From Hsuehochloa calcarea (lineage: Eukaryota > Streptophyta > Magnoliopsida > Poales > Poaceae): a DNA stretch of 64,000 nucleotides. Made by a program: the position numbers and the translations under genes. The stretch spans positions 47,192,777 through 47,256,776 of the forward strand of contig CM070609.1 in the NCBI GenBank assembly GCA_036346395.1, in the 5' to 3' direction. Every line of letters starts with the position of its first letter. Position 1 is the stretch's first letter. Shown here in pieces: positions 36,501-48,500 of the stretch. The notes below the pieces were generated by a model that did no database searches, was not told the origin of the DNA, and saw only the letters and a program-made list of their open reading frames with translations.

Positions 36501-39500
36501 CCTGTCACTCACATGACCACTGTTCGCACTCTCCTTGTTGTGGCCTCTGTTCGACAGTCACCCATCTCTCAGTTGGACCTTAAGAATGCCTTTTTCAATG
36601 GCGAGTTGCGTGAGGTCTACATGCAGCCGCCTCTAGGTATTCTGTCCCTGATGGTATGGTTTGTTGCCTTCGTCGCTCTCTCTATGAGCTCAAACAAGCC
36701 CCTCATGTTTGGTTTGACAGCTTCTCCTCTGTTGTCACTCATGTCGGCTTCTCTGCTAGTGATCACGACCTTACCCTCTTTGTTCACACCCCTCATCGGG
36801 GTTGGACGCTCCTTCTATATGTGGATGATATGATCATTACTGGAGATGACTCTTAGTATATTACCTTTGTGAAGGAGCGTCTAATGAGTAGTTCATGTCT
36901 GATTTGGGTCATCTTCATTACTTCCTTAGGATTGAGGTCACTTCTACGCTTGAGGGCTACTACCTCTCCTAAGAGAAGTACATTTAGGATATCTTTGCTC
37001 ACACTAGTCTCATTGATCCGCGCATAGTGGATACTCCTATGGAGCTTGGTCTTCACCTTTGGCCTATTGATGGTGAGCCTCTTGAGGATCCCACTCGCTA
37101 CCGCCATCTTGTCGAGAGTCTCATCTATCTTGGGATCACTCGACCTGACACTTCATACTCAGTTCACATCCTGAGTCAGTTTATCTCTGCTCCCACTCAG
37201 CTCTACCACAATCACCTTCGTGTTATGCGATATCTTCGTGGGACCATCACTTGTCACCTTTTCTTTCTTTGCTTCAATTCTCTGCAGCTTTAGGTATACT
37301 CTGATGCGACCTGGGCTAACGATCATTCTGATTACCGATCTCTTTCTACTTATTGTGTTTTCCTTGGTTCCTCTTTGATTGCTGGAAGACTAAAAAGCAG
37401 ACTGCCGTTTCTCGTTCAAGCGCTGAGGCTGAGTTGAGAGCCATAGCGTTGTTAACGGCTGAGATCATCTGGCTTCGGTGGCTACTTGAGGATTTCGGTG
37501 TTTCAATTTCTGCATCGACTTCTCTCTCATCAGACAATACTAGTGCAACCAACATTGCTCGAGATCCAGTGAAGTATTGAGCTCACCAAGCACATTAGAG
37601 TAGATGCTTCGTACATGAAATCGCAGGTGAAAGACCAAGTTATTGCTCTTCAATATCGCCTTGAACTTGATAAGCATATTTTTCACCAAGGCATGCACTG
37701 TAGTTCAAAGCATAGTTTCTACATCTCCAAACTCAGTGTTTTTGATCCACCATGAGTTTGAGGTGGTGGTGATGTTAGATATGTATATAGTTTAGGGTGT
37801 TCTTTCCATACTGACCTACCCTGTCCATGTATATTAGCCTTTTGGCCCATTGAAATAAATCAAGTTTCATTCCAACATATACTTAATTATTATTTTGTAG
37901 GGAAAATTGAATAAAAGTCGTCAAATGTTATTTGGGTAATCTTTTTGACGTGTTCTGCTAATAATTGCGTATTATACTGCTAGATTTGTGTCCTCCAGTA
38001 GCCTGAGTCATTGTTTGTCTACAAGTAATGTTTTCTTTGCCTTTTCCCCAGCCTAACAGAGTTGTGCGTTTATTCTATACACCACTGACAGTGGCCATCT
38101 TCGCTTCTTCGTTGGAATGTGTGGAACTACTTATTAAGGTGTGTTGACTTGTCCCTTTAGATCTGCTACTCACCCCAGAGAGTTCTTGACAAGTGAGCCG
38201 AACAAAATTGTATGTGATTCATTATATGAGCATGAGTTGCAGCATATTTAGGAAACACTATCTTCAATGTTATGTATTACATGTTCCATGTTTCAGGCTG
38301 GCGCTGATGTCAATGCTGGCAGACCTGTAACTCCATTAGTAGTTGCTGCAAACGATGGCTTAGCTGACTGCATCAAATGTTTGTTGGAAGCTGGCGCTGA
38401 TGCAAATATTACTGATGAAGTGAGTTTTATACTGCTACTTAGTTTGTTAGTTGTCACGCTTGCTGAGCTGTCTCTCTGTTATAACTGCAACACAATATCC
38501 CTGGAATATTAGCAATGAATGGCTTATAGCAGCATGCCAAGATCTTTAGATTTTTTAGAATATTTTATAAACAGCACATCTTAATAACACAAACAAATTT
38601 AGGCTGTTTGACAAAGGTCCTTAAATGATGCCACATGTTGCTATTTTGGGGGTTTATTGGGTTTCAAACACCATTGCTAGTTACTAGCCTGTTAAGAATG
38701 ACCAATATTGATTTTTGGCTCCAGAAGAAACACTGCACTGCACTGTACTGTACTCTGTACATTGAGGCAGTTATGGATGGATCAGAAATAGGCTAGAGGT
38801 TGGAATATTGCACTTATCCAGTTTCTTTATTCCAATAAAATAGTGAATCTTACGCTCACGGACTAAGGTATTGTGAAACTCGGTTGTAATTAGTGGAATT
38901 CTTTCATAATTCAGTGCAGTTTAGGGTAAAATATGCCACTTTGAAGTCCAGTGTCTTATCTCTCTCAAACAAGGTTCCGTATCTTGCTAATACTGAAGTT
39001 GACACTTGACACCATCTTTCCAGATTTTCCTCACCACAGGAAAGAAAAGAGTAAAGGAACTGAAAGGGGCTGGGCTGGTTTAAACATTCATACACGTGTT
39101 TCTTCTTTACACATGTCCAGAAGATAATGGGAATCTTAGTACATATACATTGTCTATGTTAGAGATATATGTACCACTGTGTTATTCCCCATTGTTATGA
39201 GGGGTTATTTGCATATTGTACTTGTCTATATATACTGGCCCTTTGGCCCCCTGATAATACAAGTTGCTATTCCTAACATGGTATCAGAGCCCTAGGCTTA
39301 CCTCTCCGGACGCGCAACTCGTCCTGCCCTAGCCACCTCTGCCGGCTTCCCTCCCCGCCGCCGTCGCTAGGTCGTCGCCTCCAGGCCGTCGTTGCTTATC
39401 GACTCGTCGCGTCGCTGCCTCCGTCGCCCCTGTGGCTCCAGTGCCTCCCGTGTCCTCGTTCTGTCACGGCCGCCCGCCGGCCTCCTTATCCATCCGCCGC

Positions 39501-42500
39501 TGCTTGGTGTCACGGCCGCCCACCGACCTCCTTCTCCGCCGGCCTCCTGGATCGCCTGCCGCGCGGGTTGCTGTGGTCGCCTCCCCACGGGCCTCAAGCG
39601 CCGTGTCGTGAGGGTCGACGCCACCGCCGCGTCGTGCCGTGAGGGACGACGCCAGCAGCTGCCGCCGACTTCTTCGGGGAGCAACCGCCGCCAGAGGAGC
39701 AGTCGAGAGATCCACCGCCGTCGGGGGAGGAAGATCCGGTGGGTTTCTTCAGCCGAGAGCACGCGATTTCTTCGGTGCTTCGGCCGAACGGAAGAAAGAG
39801 GCTGCTCCGGATTGGGCTGAAGGCCGAAGGATTTGGGCCGAACTGCCTTTTAAGCAGACGGTTGGGTTGAAAAAAAACGTCGTTCTAACCGCCGCGCCGT
39901 CCAGCGCCGCCTGTTAGATTTCGTTGCCTTGGTTGCCGCACCGTCCAGCACCGCCTACTAATAGGCACCGTTTCCCTCCCTCGCTGCCCGGTGATCTTCG
40001 ATGGTGTTAATTACACCGACTTCGTGTCTCACATGCGCATCCACATGCGAGCATGGTTATTAAGGCGGTAAGGCGAGGCGAGGCGACCCACCCCCCTCAC
40101 ACCTTTTAAGCGGTAAGGCGTGAGGCGAGGCGACGCCTTACTCTCGTCCTAAGGCGCTAAGGCAGTGAATAAAACGAGCATTTCAGCGGCACAAGTACCT
40201 TGTTGTTGCCAATTCTTGAGGTCATATAGCACCCATCCCCCCTTTCCAATTGTTCTTCTCCCATGTAGTATCCATCCCCCTTGCAAGTTTCAACATATAG
40301 TTTGTTATAAATGTAATAGATACAAATTGTGTTCCAATTAATTGAGTAAATACGGATTGAGTGACATACCTTGTTGGCATTCTCTCCTCTCTTCAATTCT
40401 CCCGAGCAACAAACCACATGAATAATGAACAACAATGCAACATAAGTTCACAATAACAATTAAGTGAATCTGAGAATTAAATATGAGCAACATAACAAAT
40501 TAACAAGCACAACATAAGCGACATAAGTTTACACAAATAACATAGGTGATAAGTCCACAAGCTTAGAGTAGTCTAATGACATAATAGTAGTCCACAACAC
40601 GAAAGTAGCATAGTCCAACACTCTCATCTCTCAGTATCCATCGTCAAACTCATTGAGATTGCTGGTAGCATCCACGTTTTCTCCACCATCTTCGGTAGCA
40701 TTGGGAGTTTTGTCACAATCGCTCACATCCGCATCATCATGTGGATCTTCTTCCTCATCTTCTTCATTGCCCGAATCCGAGCCTTGCTCTTGCTCATCTA
40801 AGCCATCTTCTTCAACCGCTATAGTTGTAGATCTTGCACGCCTTTGGTAGGTCATAGTCTCACCATGACTATACCTGTTAGCTTGCCTTGCAAGATTGCG
40901 ACCTCGGCGGCGTGATGCGCCAATGGCTTCATCAACATCATCCCATGTAAGGTCACACTCACGATCACCTTGAGGTGCTACAACCAATGAGTCAATCCAT
41001 TCATTGCCCCAATCAAAATCCTCAATGACCAAAGGGTCATAGTTTTTGCCCGCTTTCTCCGCCTCATTTGAAACCTTGTTTTCATCTTAGGTTGTATGCA
41101 ACAAAGACCAAATCATTCAATCTCTTGTGTAGTAACGGTTCCTTTTCTTTGTATGCATCTCGAAAGCACAAATGGCAAACAAAGCAAATAAAATGAATAA
41201 ATAATTTGCTGAAATTAGTAAGCACATATAAGGCATAAGCTACAAATTGAGTTGATGAAAATAAACACAAAGAAGCTACAAATTGACTCACAAATTCAAA
41301 GGTACTCCAATTTAAACACAACGGATGATGATGCACAAAGACTAACAACACGCTTAGCAAAACTTTGTAGGTCAATGGCTCGCCCACCATATGAACGCCA
41401 CCAATCAACTAGAATGGAAAATACACGCATATTAGCATATTATCATATTAGGAATTTGGAAAGAAATAAACATGCTGAAATTAACAACACTTACTAGGGC
41501 TTCTTAACTCTTAAGTTTTGGATTGCCAATTTGTTTGAAAAGACATCTCCTCGTTGGTCCTCATAATGCATGGCTTGTTCATCAATCTTGTTCCGAGTAT
41601 TCTCATCTTGTATCATTCTTGCAAGCACATCATTGAATCAACTCCTTAGCTCCCCAACATAGGTATCATCTCCACTCTTTTGGATGGCAAAGAATTTCCC
41701 TGGGTTCAAATAGAGTGCAGCCCCATACAATGGATGATCCATTTGTTTCACCCAACGCCGCTCAATAATGTTAATGATCTTTTAGAGCAAACGTTGTTTG
41801 TTTTGGGTAGAGAAGCTAAGGTTGATCTTCTCCTTTGCATGAGCCATTAATGCTGCAACCTCTGGCATTGCGGGCTTCTCATCACCATCAACCACCTTAA
41901 GCACGATAAGAAGTGGGGCTGAAGCTCTAAGGCAATCTTCAATTGAATTCCAGAACTCCTTAGAGAGCACAATGTTTGTCACATGCATGCCGGCCTCCGT
42001 CTTTGACAATTTGATCTTAGTCCACGATTCACTCACAAATAGACACTTCAAAGCATCATTGTGCTTGTACATGCTCTTCAAAGTAAGGAAGGCTGTGGCA
42101 AACCGTGGTGGCGTGGTCTCACAAGATCCATCCCACTTGTCTTCTCCCTCATTGCACTAAGAAGCCTACCATGCCTATAAATGAATGTGGTGACACGCCT
42201 GGCACGTGCAATAGGCTTCTTAAATTCCTTCAACTTCGCAATGTCTTCCAACATAAGGTCCAAACAATGTGCAGCGCAAGGACTCCAAAACAGTGTAGGA
42301 ATCCTCTCCATTAGAAGCTTTCCTGCTGCCTTGTAATTCGTACCATTATCAGTGACAACTTGAACAACCTTGTCTTTTCCAATGGCCTCAATTCTCTTCT
42401 CTAGCAAATTAGCTATCATAGTTGCATCATGTTGTTCACTTGATGCATCAACGGACTCAAGAAGTAAGTCCTCCTCAGGCCGTTGACAAGGAAGTTGATC

Positions 42501-45500
42501 AAGTGGCGCCCCTCTTATCGGACCATCCATCCGACATAAGTGTGCAACCATATTGCTTCCATGCCCGCCGTGCTCCTCCTCAAAGTACTTGTCTCATTAA
42601 CGCACTCCGAATCAATGGCCCCTTAGCTCATGGAAACTAGGAGGCTTATACCCGAACCGCATCGCTGCTGGCCTCACAAGCAATCTCAAAGCGCCTTGAG
42701 TTTGTGGCATTAAATGGTATGCCACACTCATAGAACCACAAGGCCCATTGCTTATTCACATAATGCCTGTCTTCCTGGTCCTTGTCTTTGGCCTCCATGG
42801 TGCTCAAAAGATCCGAACGTCTTTGATCTACGACATCTTGGTGTTCTCCAAGCATACCGATATCGACTTGGTCTCCTTGCCTTTGCCTTTGCCTTGACCT
42901 TGAATGAAAAGGCAAGCATTCCTTCTTTGGCCGTGTCCACGAACTTGGCTTCACAGGTGGAGTCTTGGTCTTGGGACCCAATGCCATGTGCTACCACCTC
43001 CACATCTTGACCTCCCCCTTCTTCATCATCATCATCGTCTAGGAAGATTGGCCTACTCTTGTTTTTTTCCAAATAATCTCCCATCTCTTTCCTGATTTCT
43101 GTGGTAGTATTGGGACACATTACCACATCTGAATAGCCACCCGCAAGATACTCCTTCAACCTTTTAATCCCTCCATGCATTGGGGTGTTACAAAGGATAC
43201 ACATTACCTTATCTCGGTTGCCAATTTCTGGCCAATAGCCATATTTCCATCCCGGATCATTAGACTTTGCCTTCTGTTTTGGATCGGTCTTTGGATCATA
43301 CCCGGCCTCGGATGATGCAATACTTGCACTTGCCATTTTTTTTGCTTCTGCAATAGAGAGATAGAAATAATAATCAGCAGCAGTTCAACACAACACGATT
43401 CAAGAAGAATCAACAATTCGGCAGTGAAAGACAAGACCGTTCGGCACAACAATTCGCAAGAACGATAAGCATTCGGCACAACACAGTTTGGCAAAGACAA
43501 TGAATCGGCAAAGAAGATAAAGCGCGACGCCACCAAGACCACCAACGCACAAGCGCCTCTGCGGCTGCGCTCTGCCGAGCGACTCCGCAGAAGTCTTCGC
43601 CTCCCGATCGCATGTGAGCGCGACAAGGGAGGGACGGGAGGTCAGCGGGGAGGAGGGGAGAGGGGTCGCCCGATGGAGGTGGAGGTGGAGACCGGGGAGG
43701 GAGGGGGAGCCGGGGAGGGAGGGAGAGGTGGAGGCTGGGAGGGAGGGGATGGACCGATGGAGCATACCTAGATCAGGACGGTGGCGCAGCAGATGGTCGC
43801 CGGCGCGCCGCTTCAAGGATGGAGGCCGCGATGGGGATGGAGGCGGCGCTAGGTCTTCTCGGTCACTCGGCTTCACGCAAGCAGGTTTTATGCTTTCCCC
43901 CTCATCTCGTGACTGCCATCTCTATATCTCCTCCACCCCTTCTATGGCGGCCGCCTTGGAGTTTTCTGCCGCCTTCTGCCGCCTTGGAGACGCCATGGCG
44001 ACGCCTTGTCGGTGAAGCGGGCGCCTTACGCAGCCATGGCAAGGCGACGGCGAGGCGATGCACTGTTGACCGCCTTACCGCCTAAGCGACGCTTAGGCGA
44101 CGCCTTGATAACAATGCATGCGAGGTCTTCGTCTGCGGGCGTCCTCTCTGGCGATGTCACCTGTCCGCCTAGCCCTACTCCTCCGATGGAGCCTCGCTGT
44201 TCGCGCCTCCGACGACCAACAAGGGCCGGGCTTTATCGATGGTAAGGTCGCCTCGCCTATCAAGAGACTCTGGATTCCTACACGGATCGATTGACCGTCT
44301 ACACTCAGTGGTACGACAGCGACGCCGGCTCTTCTTTGTCTTCATCGCCGATGTCTAGCCTCGCCTTCTCTCTCGAGGTTGTGGGACTTCCTACGGCTTT
44401 CCAGATGTGAACTCACCTTCGTCAGCGCTACGAGCCCTCTGGTGATGCCCTTTACATGTCCGTGGTCCGCCAGGAGCACTCTCTTCAGCAGGGTGATGCT
44501 ACTGTTGACGCCTTCTACGCTCGAGTTCACCGTATGCCACCGTCTCTTGGACTCCGGCCTTCTTGTCCTCGCTCTGGCCGTCCTGGTATGCGTCTTGTCC
44601 GAGTTTCGCAGGCGTCTCACGAGTTCCTTACTCGTCTTCGTCCTAAGTTCGAGCAGAGGCGTGCTCAGCTTCTTGCACTCCACCCTCGTGTCACTCTTCT
44701 GGAGGCTCTTACCGAGATACGTGCAGAGGAGACTCGCCTGAGTGGTGCTGGTCTGATGCCACTCCCCTCCGTGCTCGCCGCTCGTCCACCTGCTACACCG
44801 ACTGCTCCACGCCAAGACATCTGCCTCCTCCAATGGCCGCCACGGTGGTGGTGGCGCGAATCCATCTGGCGGTGGTGTCCTCATTGCTCCCTCTCTGCGA
44901 CAAGGTCGGCCACATTGAGTCCCAGTGCTATAAGAAGCAGCGGCATCTTTCACGCCATTCTTCTCCTAGCACTGACACCGGTGCTTCTACATCGACGTCT
45001 GCATCGACTTCTTCAGCAGTTTCTCTCACTGAGCAGGAGATAGCCAGACTTCGACGCCTGCTTGCCGCTTCAGGTTCTCCCTCAACAAGTTCTGCAGGTT
45101 CTGCTACTGACTCTTCGGGCAATGAGAAACCACCTCCTACACAGTCAGGTATCTCCCCATGGATTCTTGATTCAGGAGCATCCTTTCACATGACTTCTGA
45201 TTCTTCTACTTTGTCTTTCATTACACCTCTTGATTCCCCTGTCAGTGTTCTTACTGCTGATGGTACCTCTCTTTCTGTCTCTGCTCGAGGACCTCTTAGC
45301 AACTCATCCTTTCATGTTCCTTCTGTTGCTCATGTTCCTCTGATGAATAAGTCCCTGTACTGTGGTCTTTGTGGGGTAGGTTTGTACAGCAGCTTTAAGG
45401 ACAACATCTTGACTGTCATAGGGTCATTTTAAGGACAAAGATCTTGACTGTCATAGGACAAGATCTTGAGTGTCATAGGACAAGATCTTAGGATAGCATC

Positions 45501-48500
45501 TTAGCATATGCTTGGCTGGTTGGCAGCCTATAAATATGTATCCCCAACCCCTCAGGTTGACATGGCATTGTGATAGAAATCTAAGAAAAATTGCCTCATC
45601 TCCAAGTGTCATCCTCTCCATGAGAGTAAGGATCTTGCTATCACCAACAGTAAGACTCCAGCGAGTAACAAGTGGTATCAGAGCCATACTATCCTGTAGC
45701 CTGAGCATCTCCTGCTCATCTCCGTCTCGGCCTCGCGGAGTTCCCGGTGGCAGAAGAAGCGCAGTTCCCGTGTCCCGCCTCCTCCTCTCCGAGACGGCAA
45801 AGAATTGTCGAAGCAGCCCTCTCTCCACGCGACCCCGAAGAGCGCCATGTCCGCAGGCAATCTCGGGCTTCGGTCGCTCGAGCACACAGCGTCGCAGACG
45901 GCCGAGCTTCGCCAAGGCAGAGCAGCCATGAGGAAGCGGCGGCAGACGAACGCGCGGCGGAAAGGGCGTCAAAAGGTCGGTACGCGGGAGCCGGGCAAAG
46001 CAGCCGAGCGGAGGTGGAAGCGGCGGCGGCGGCAGATGCAGCGCGTGCGGCAGCAGCGGAGGTCAAGGTTTTGCTGGGCAAAGAATAAAGAGCTCCATCT
46101 CTGCGATGATAGCCGACGCGGACCTTGAGCGCTGGAGAGGGAGGCAAGACGAGGGCGAAGCGGCGCATGGCGGCAGCGCCGCGCCCACGAAGCGCGGCAA
46201 CCAGACAGCGCGGACGCGCCGGTGGCGCTCCTGGAGGAGGCGCGCAGACGGCGGCGTCAGACGGTCGACGGAGAGCGCGGCCTTCACAGGCGACGCGGCT
46301 CTCTCTCCCCGGTACGGTACCGTGGTCACCACGGGTACCGTTGTCGTCGGGACGTCGCCCGGCGGCGGGTGGCCTACCTCACCAAGACCAACTATGTAGA
46401 GTGGGCTGCGGTGATGAGGGTAAAACTCGTGTCCGACATATGTGGATGCAATCCGACGGGCGGCGTCGACTACGACCGGGATCGACGGGCGCATGGATGC
46501 TCATCATCGCAGCCCCGCCGAGATGCGCTTCGCTACCAACAAGCGGATCGCTAAAGAGGCTTGGGACGCCATCGCCGCGAAGACGCATCGGCAGGCGATC
46601 GCGCGCAAGTCTACATTGCGTGCGCCGCGACGGAGTGGGAGCACTTGGCCTTCAAGCGGTGAGGACGTGGATGACTTTGTTCTCCGTCTCAACACTCTGT
46701 TGAGCCGGTGCGATTCGGCGACGACACCTCTACGGCGAGAGAGAGCGTGGAAAAGCTCTTCCGCTGCGCCCCGAGAAGTACAAGCAGACGCCCGCTCGAT
46801 CGAGTCTCTGCTGACCTCTCCACGATGACGATCGAGGAGGCGCGGTCGCCTCAAGGTTGTTGGCGGCGATGAGCCACAACGCCTCGGGACCCGTCTCCAT
46901 TGGCGGAAGCTCCTCCTCACTGGGAACAGTGGGTCGCGGCCAAGGTGACAGGAAGAAGGGGAGCCTTCTTCCACGACATGCGGCCGCAGCATGGCAAGCG
47001 CGGCAAGTCAGCGCAAAGACGCCGTGCATGGGCGCGAGGACGTGCTTAGGGTAATGATCGGAGGCGCCTGTATGGCGCCACCGGCAAGCAAAAGCCGACG
47101 CGAGACGACTCTTGTCACAATGCGGCAAGCTTGGTCATTGGGCGTGGATTGTCGGCACCACGACGCTGCCGAGCCCACGTCGCAGGTGAAGGAGGAGGAG
47201 CGACCGGCCTGCTCATTGCTCATGTGAGCATCGAACTACCTCCGGCCGACCGCCGCGATGGCTCTCCTCCACCTTGACGAGCCAAAGCACATGCCCTCCT
47301 CGGCTACGGCCCGCAACGACAAGGATCGACGGGTGGTGCCTCGACACCGCGCCACCCATCACATGACCGGTCAACGGAGTTCTTCGCCGAGTTTGACTCG
47401 AGCGCCCGAGGCTCCGTCAAGTTTGGGGCGCCCGGCGTGGAAATCAAGGGCGTCGGTTCCGTCATCTTCACCACCATGTCCGTGAGCACAGCCGCTCACC
47501 GGCGTCATCGCATCCCCGACTGCGAAACTCCATCATCGCCTTGGGACGGCATTTCGATGAGAATGGCTCGTGTCGAGATCGAGCACCGGTGTCATGGATT
47601 TGGGATCTTCGTCGCCGCCTTCTTGCCAAGGTAACCGAGGCGCCGTCGACTCTACATGCTTCACGTGCGGTGGCACAACCCTCTGTCTCGCCGCTCGTTG
47701 GGACGACGAGGCGTGGCGATGCACGAGCGCTTTGGCACCCTTCACTTTGAGGCCCCGGCGGCTCGGTGCCATGGAAATGGTGCGAGGCTGCCGTGCCTTG
47801 ACCATGTGGGAGCGATTCTGCGGCGTCTGCGTGTTGATGAAGCGAGGCGACTCCTTTCCCAATGGCGAAGTTTAGAGCCAAGGAGAGGTTCGAGCTCGTG
47901 CCGGGACTTGTGTGGCGGTGACCGCCACACCGGGAGGACGACGCTACTTCTTGCCGCTTGTCGACGATCTCTCCCGCTACATGTGGGTGATGGTCCTCGG
48001 CGGCAAGGGAGAGGTCGCGGACGCCATCAGCGCACGCAGTGCTGCTGCGAGGCGAGTCGCGCCGCAAGTGCGCGTCGCCGCGCCTGACAACGGCGGCGAC
48101 CACGGCGGGCCGATTCGCGTCGTCAGATTGCACGATGAGGGCATTCGGCGCCACTACTCGGCACCATGCCCGGCAGCGCAGAACGGTGTCGTCGGCGGCG
48201 CAACTGGCGGTTGTAGGGATGGCTCGGGCCCTCCTCAGCGAGGGGATGCGGTTGTCTTCTCGGGAGAAGGCGGTGGTGACGGCCGTCTACATCCTCAACC
48301 TTTCGCCTACCAAGGCGCTTCGATGGCGGGACGCCGACGAGGCTTGGCATGGACGCAAGCCGGCGGTCTCCCACTTGCGGGTCTTGGCTCTCGCGCTCGC
48401 CAAGGAGCTTGGTCACATCGGTAAGCTCGACGACAGGAGCACTCGGGAGTGTTCATCGGCACGCGGAGGGCTCGAAGGCCTACCGCATCCTCGACCTCGT

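Larger units (their letters stand above)
26811..37877 (+). mobile_element. Old Ty1/Copia element in intron 4, with two nested insertions
   Basis: It has short LTRs of 105 bp (26811-26915 and 37773-37877) and a primer-binding site TGTTATCAGAGC directly after the 5' LTR. A purine-rich tract (GAGTTTGAGGTGGTGGTGA) precedes the 3' LTR. The flanks share TATACTT (26804-26810 and 37878-37884), a 7-bp rather than the usual 5-bp direct repeat. The LTRs differ at roughly 16 of 105 positions by hand alignment, so this is the oldest of the full-length elements here. Nested in it are a non-autonomous hAT (28168-29040) and a younger Copia element (31192-36355). Net length is about 5.0 kb. Confidence 0.9.
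39985..45340 (+). pseudogene. Gag and protease of the intron 6 Copia, split by the hAT element
   Basis: The gag start region (VIFDGVNYTDFVSHMRIHMR, about 39995-40051) is cut by the hAT and resumes at 44125. The core follows at 44456-44760 (VVRQEHSLQQGDATVDAFYA, EFLTRLRPKFEQRRAQLLAL, LEALTEIRAEETRLSG). A zinc-knuckle region (VGHIESQCYKK) is near 44910, then Ser/Thr-rich sequence. The protease at 45150-45340 (ISPWILDSGASFHMTSDSST) has the catalytic DSGAS intact. It is cut at 45341 by the inner Copia, in the middle of SVAHVPL. Confidence 0.8.

Noticed and set aside
43614..44015. Gly/Arg-rich plus-strand open reading near the hAT right end
   Set aside because: Repetitive GGAGG-type sequence inside the hAT subterminal region, on the opposite strand to the transposase promoter.
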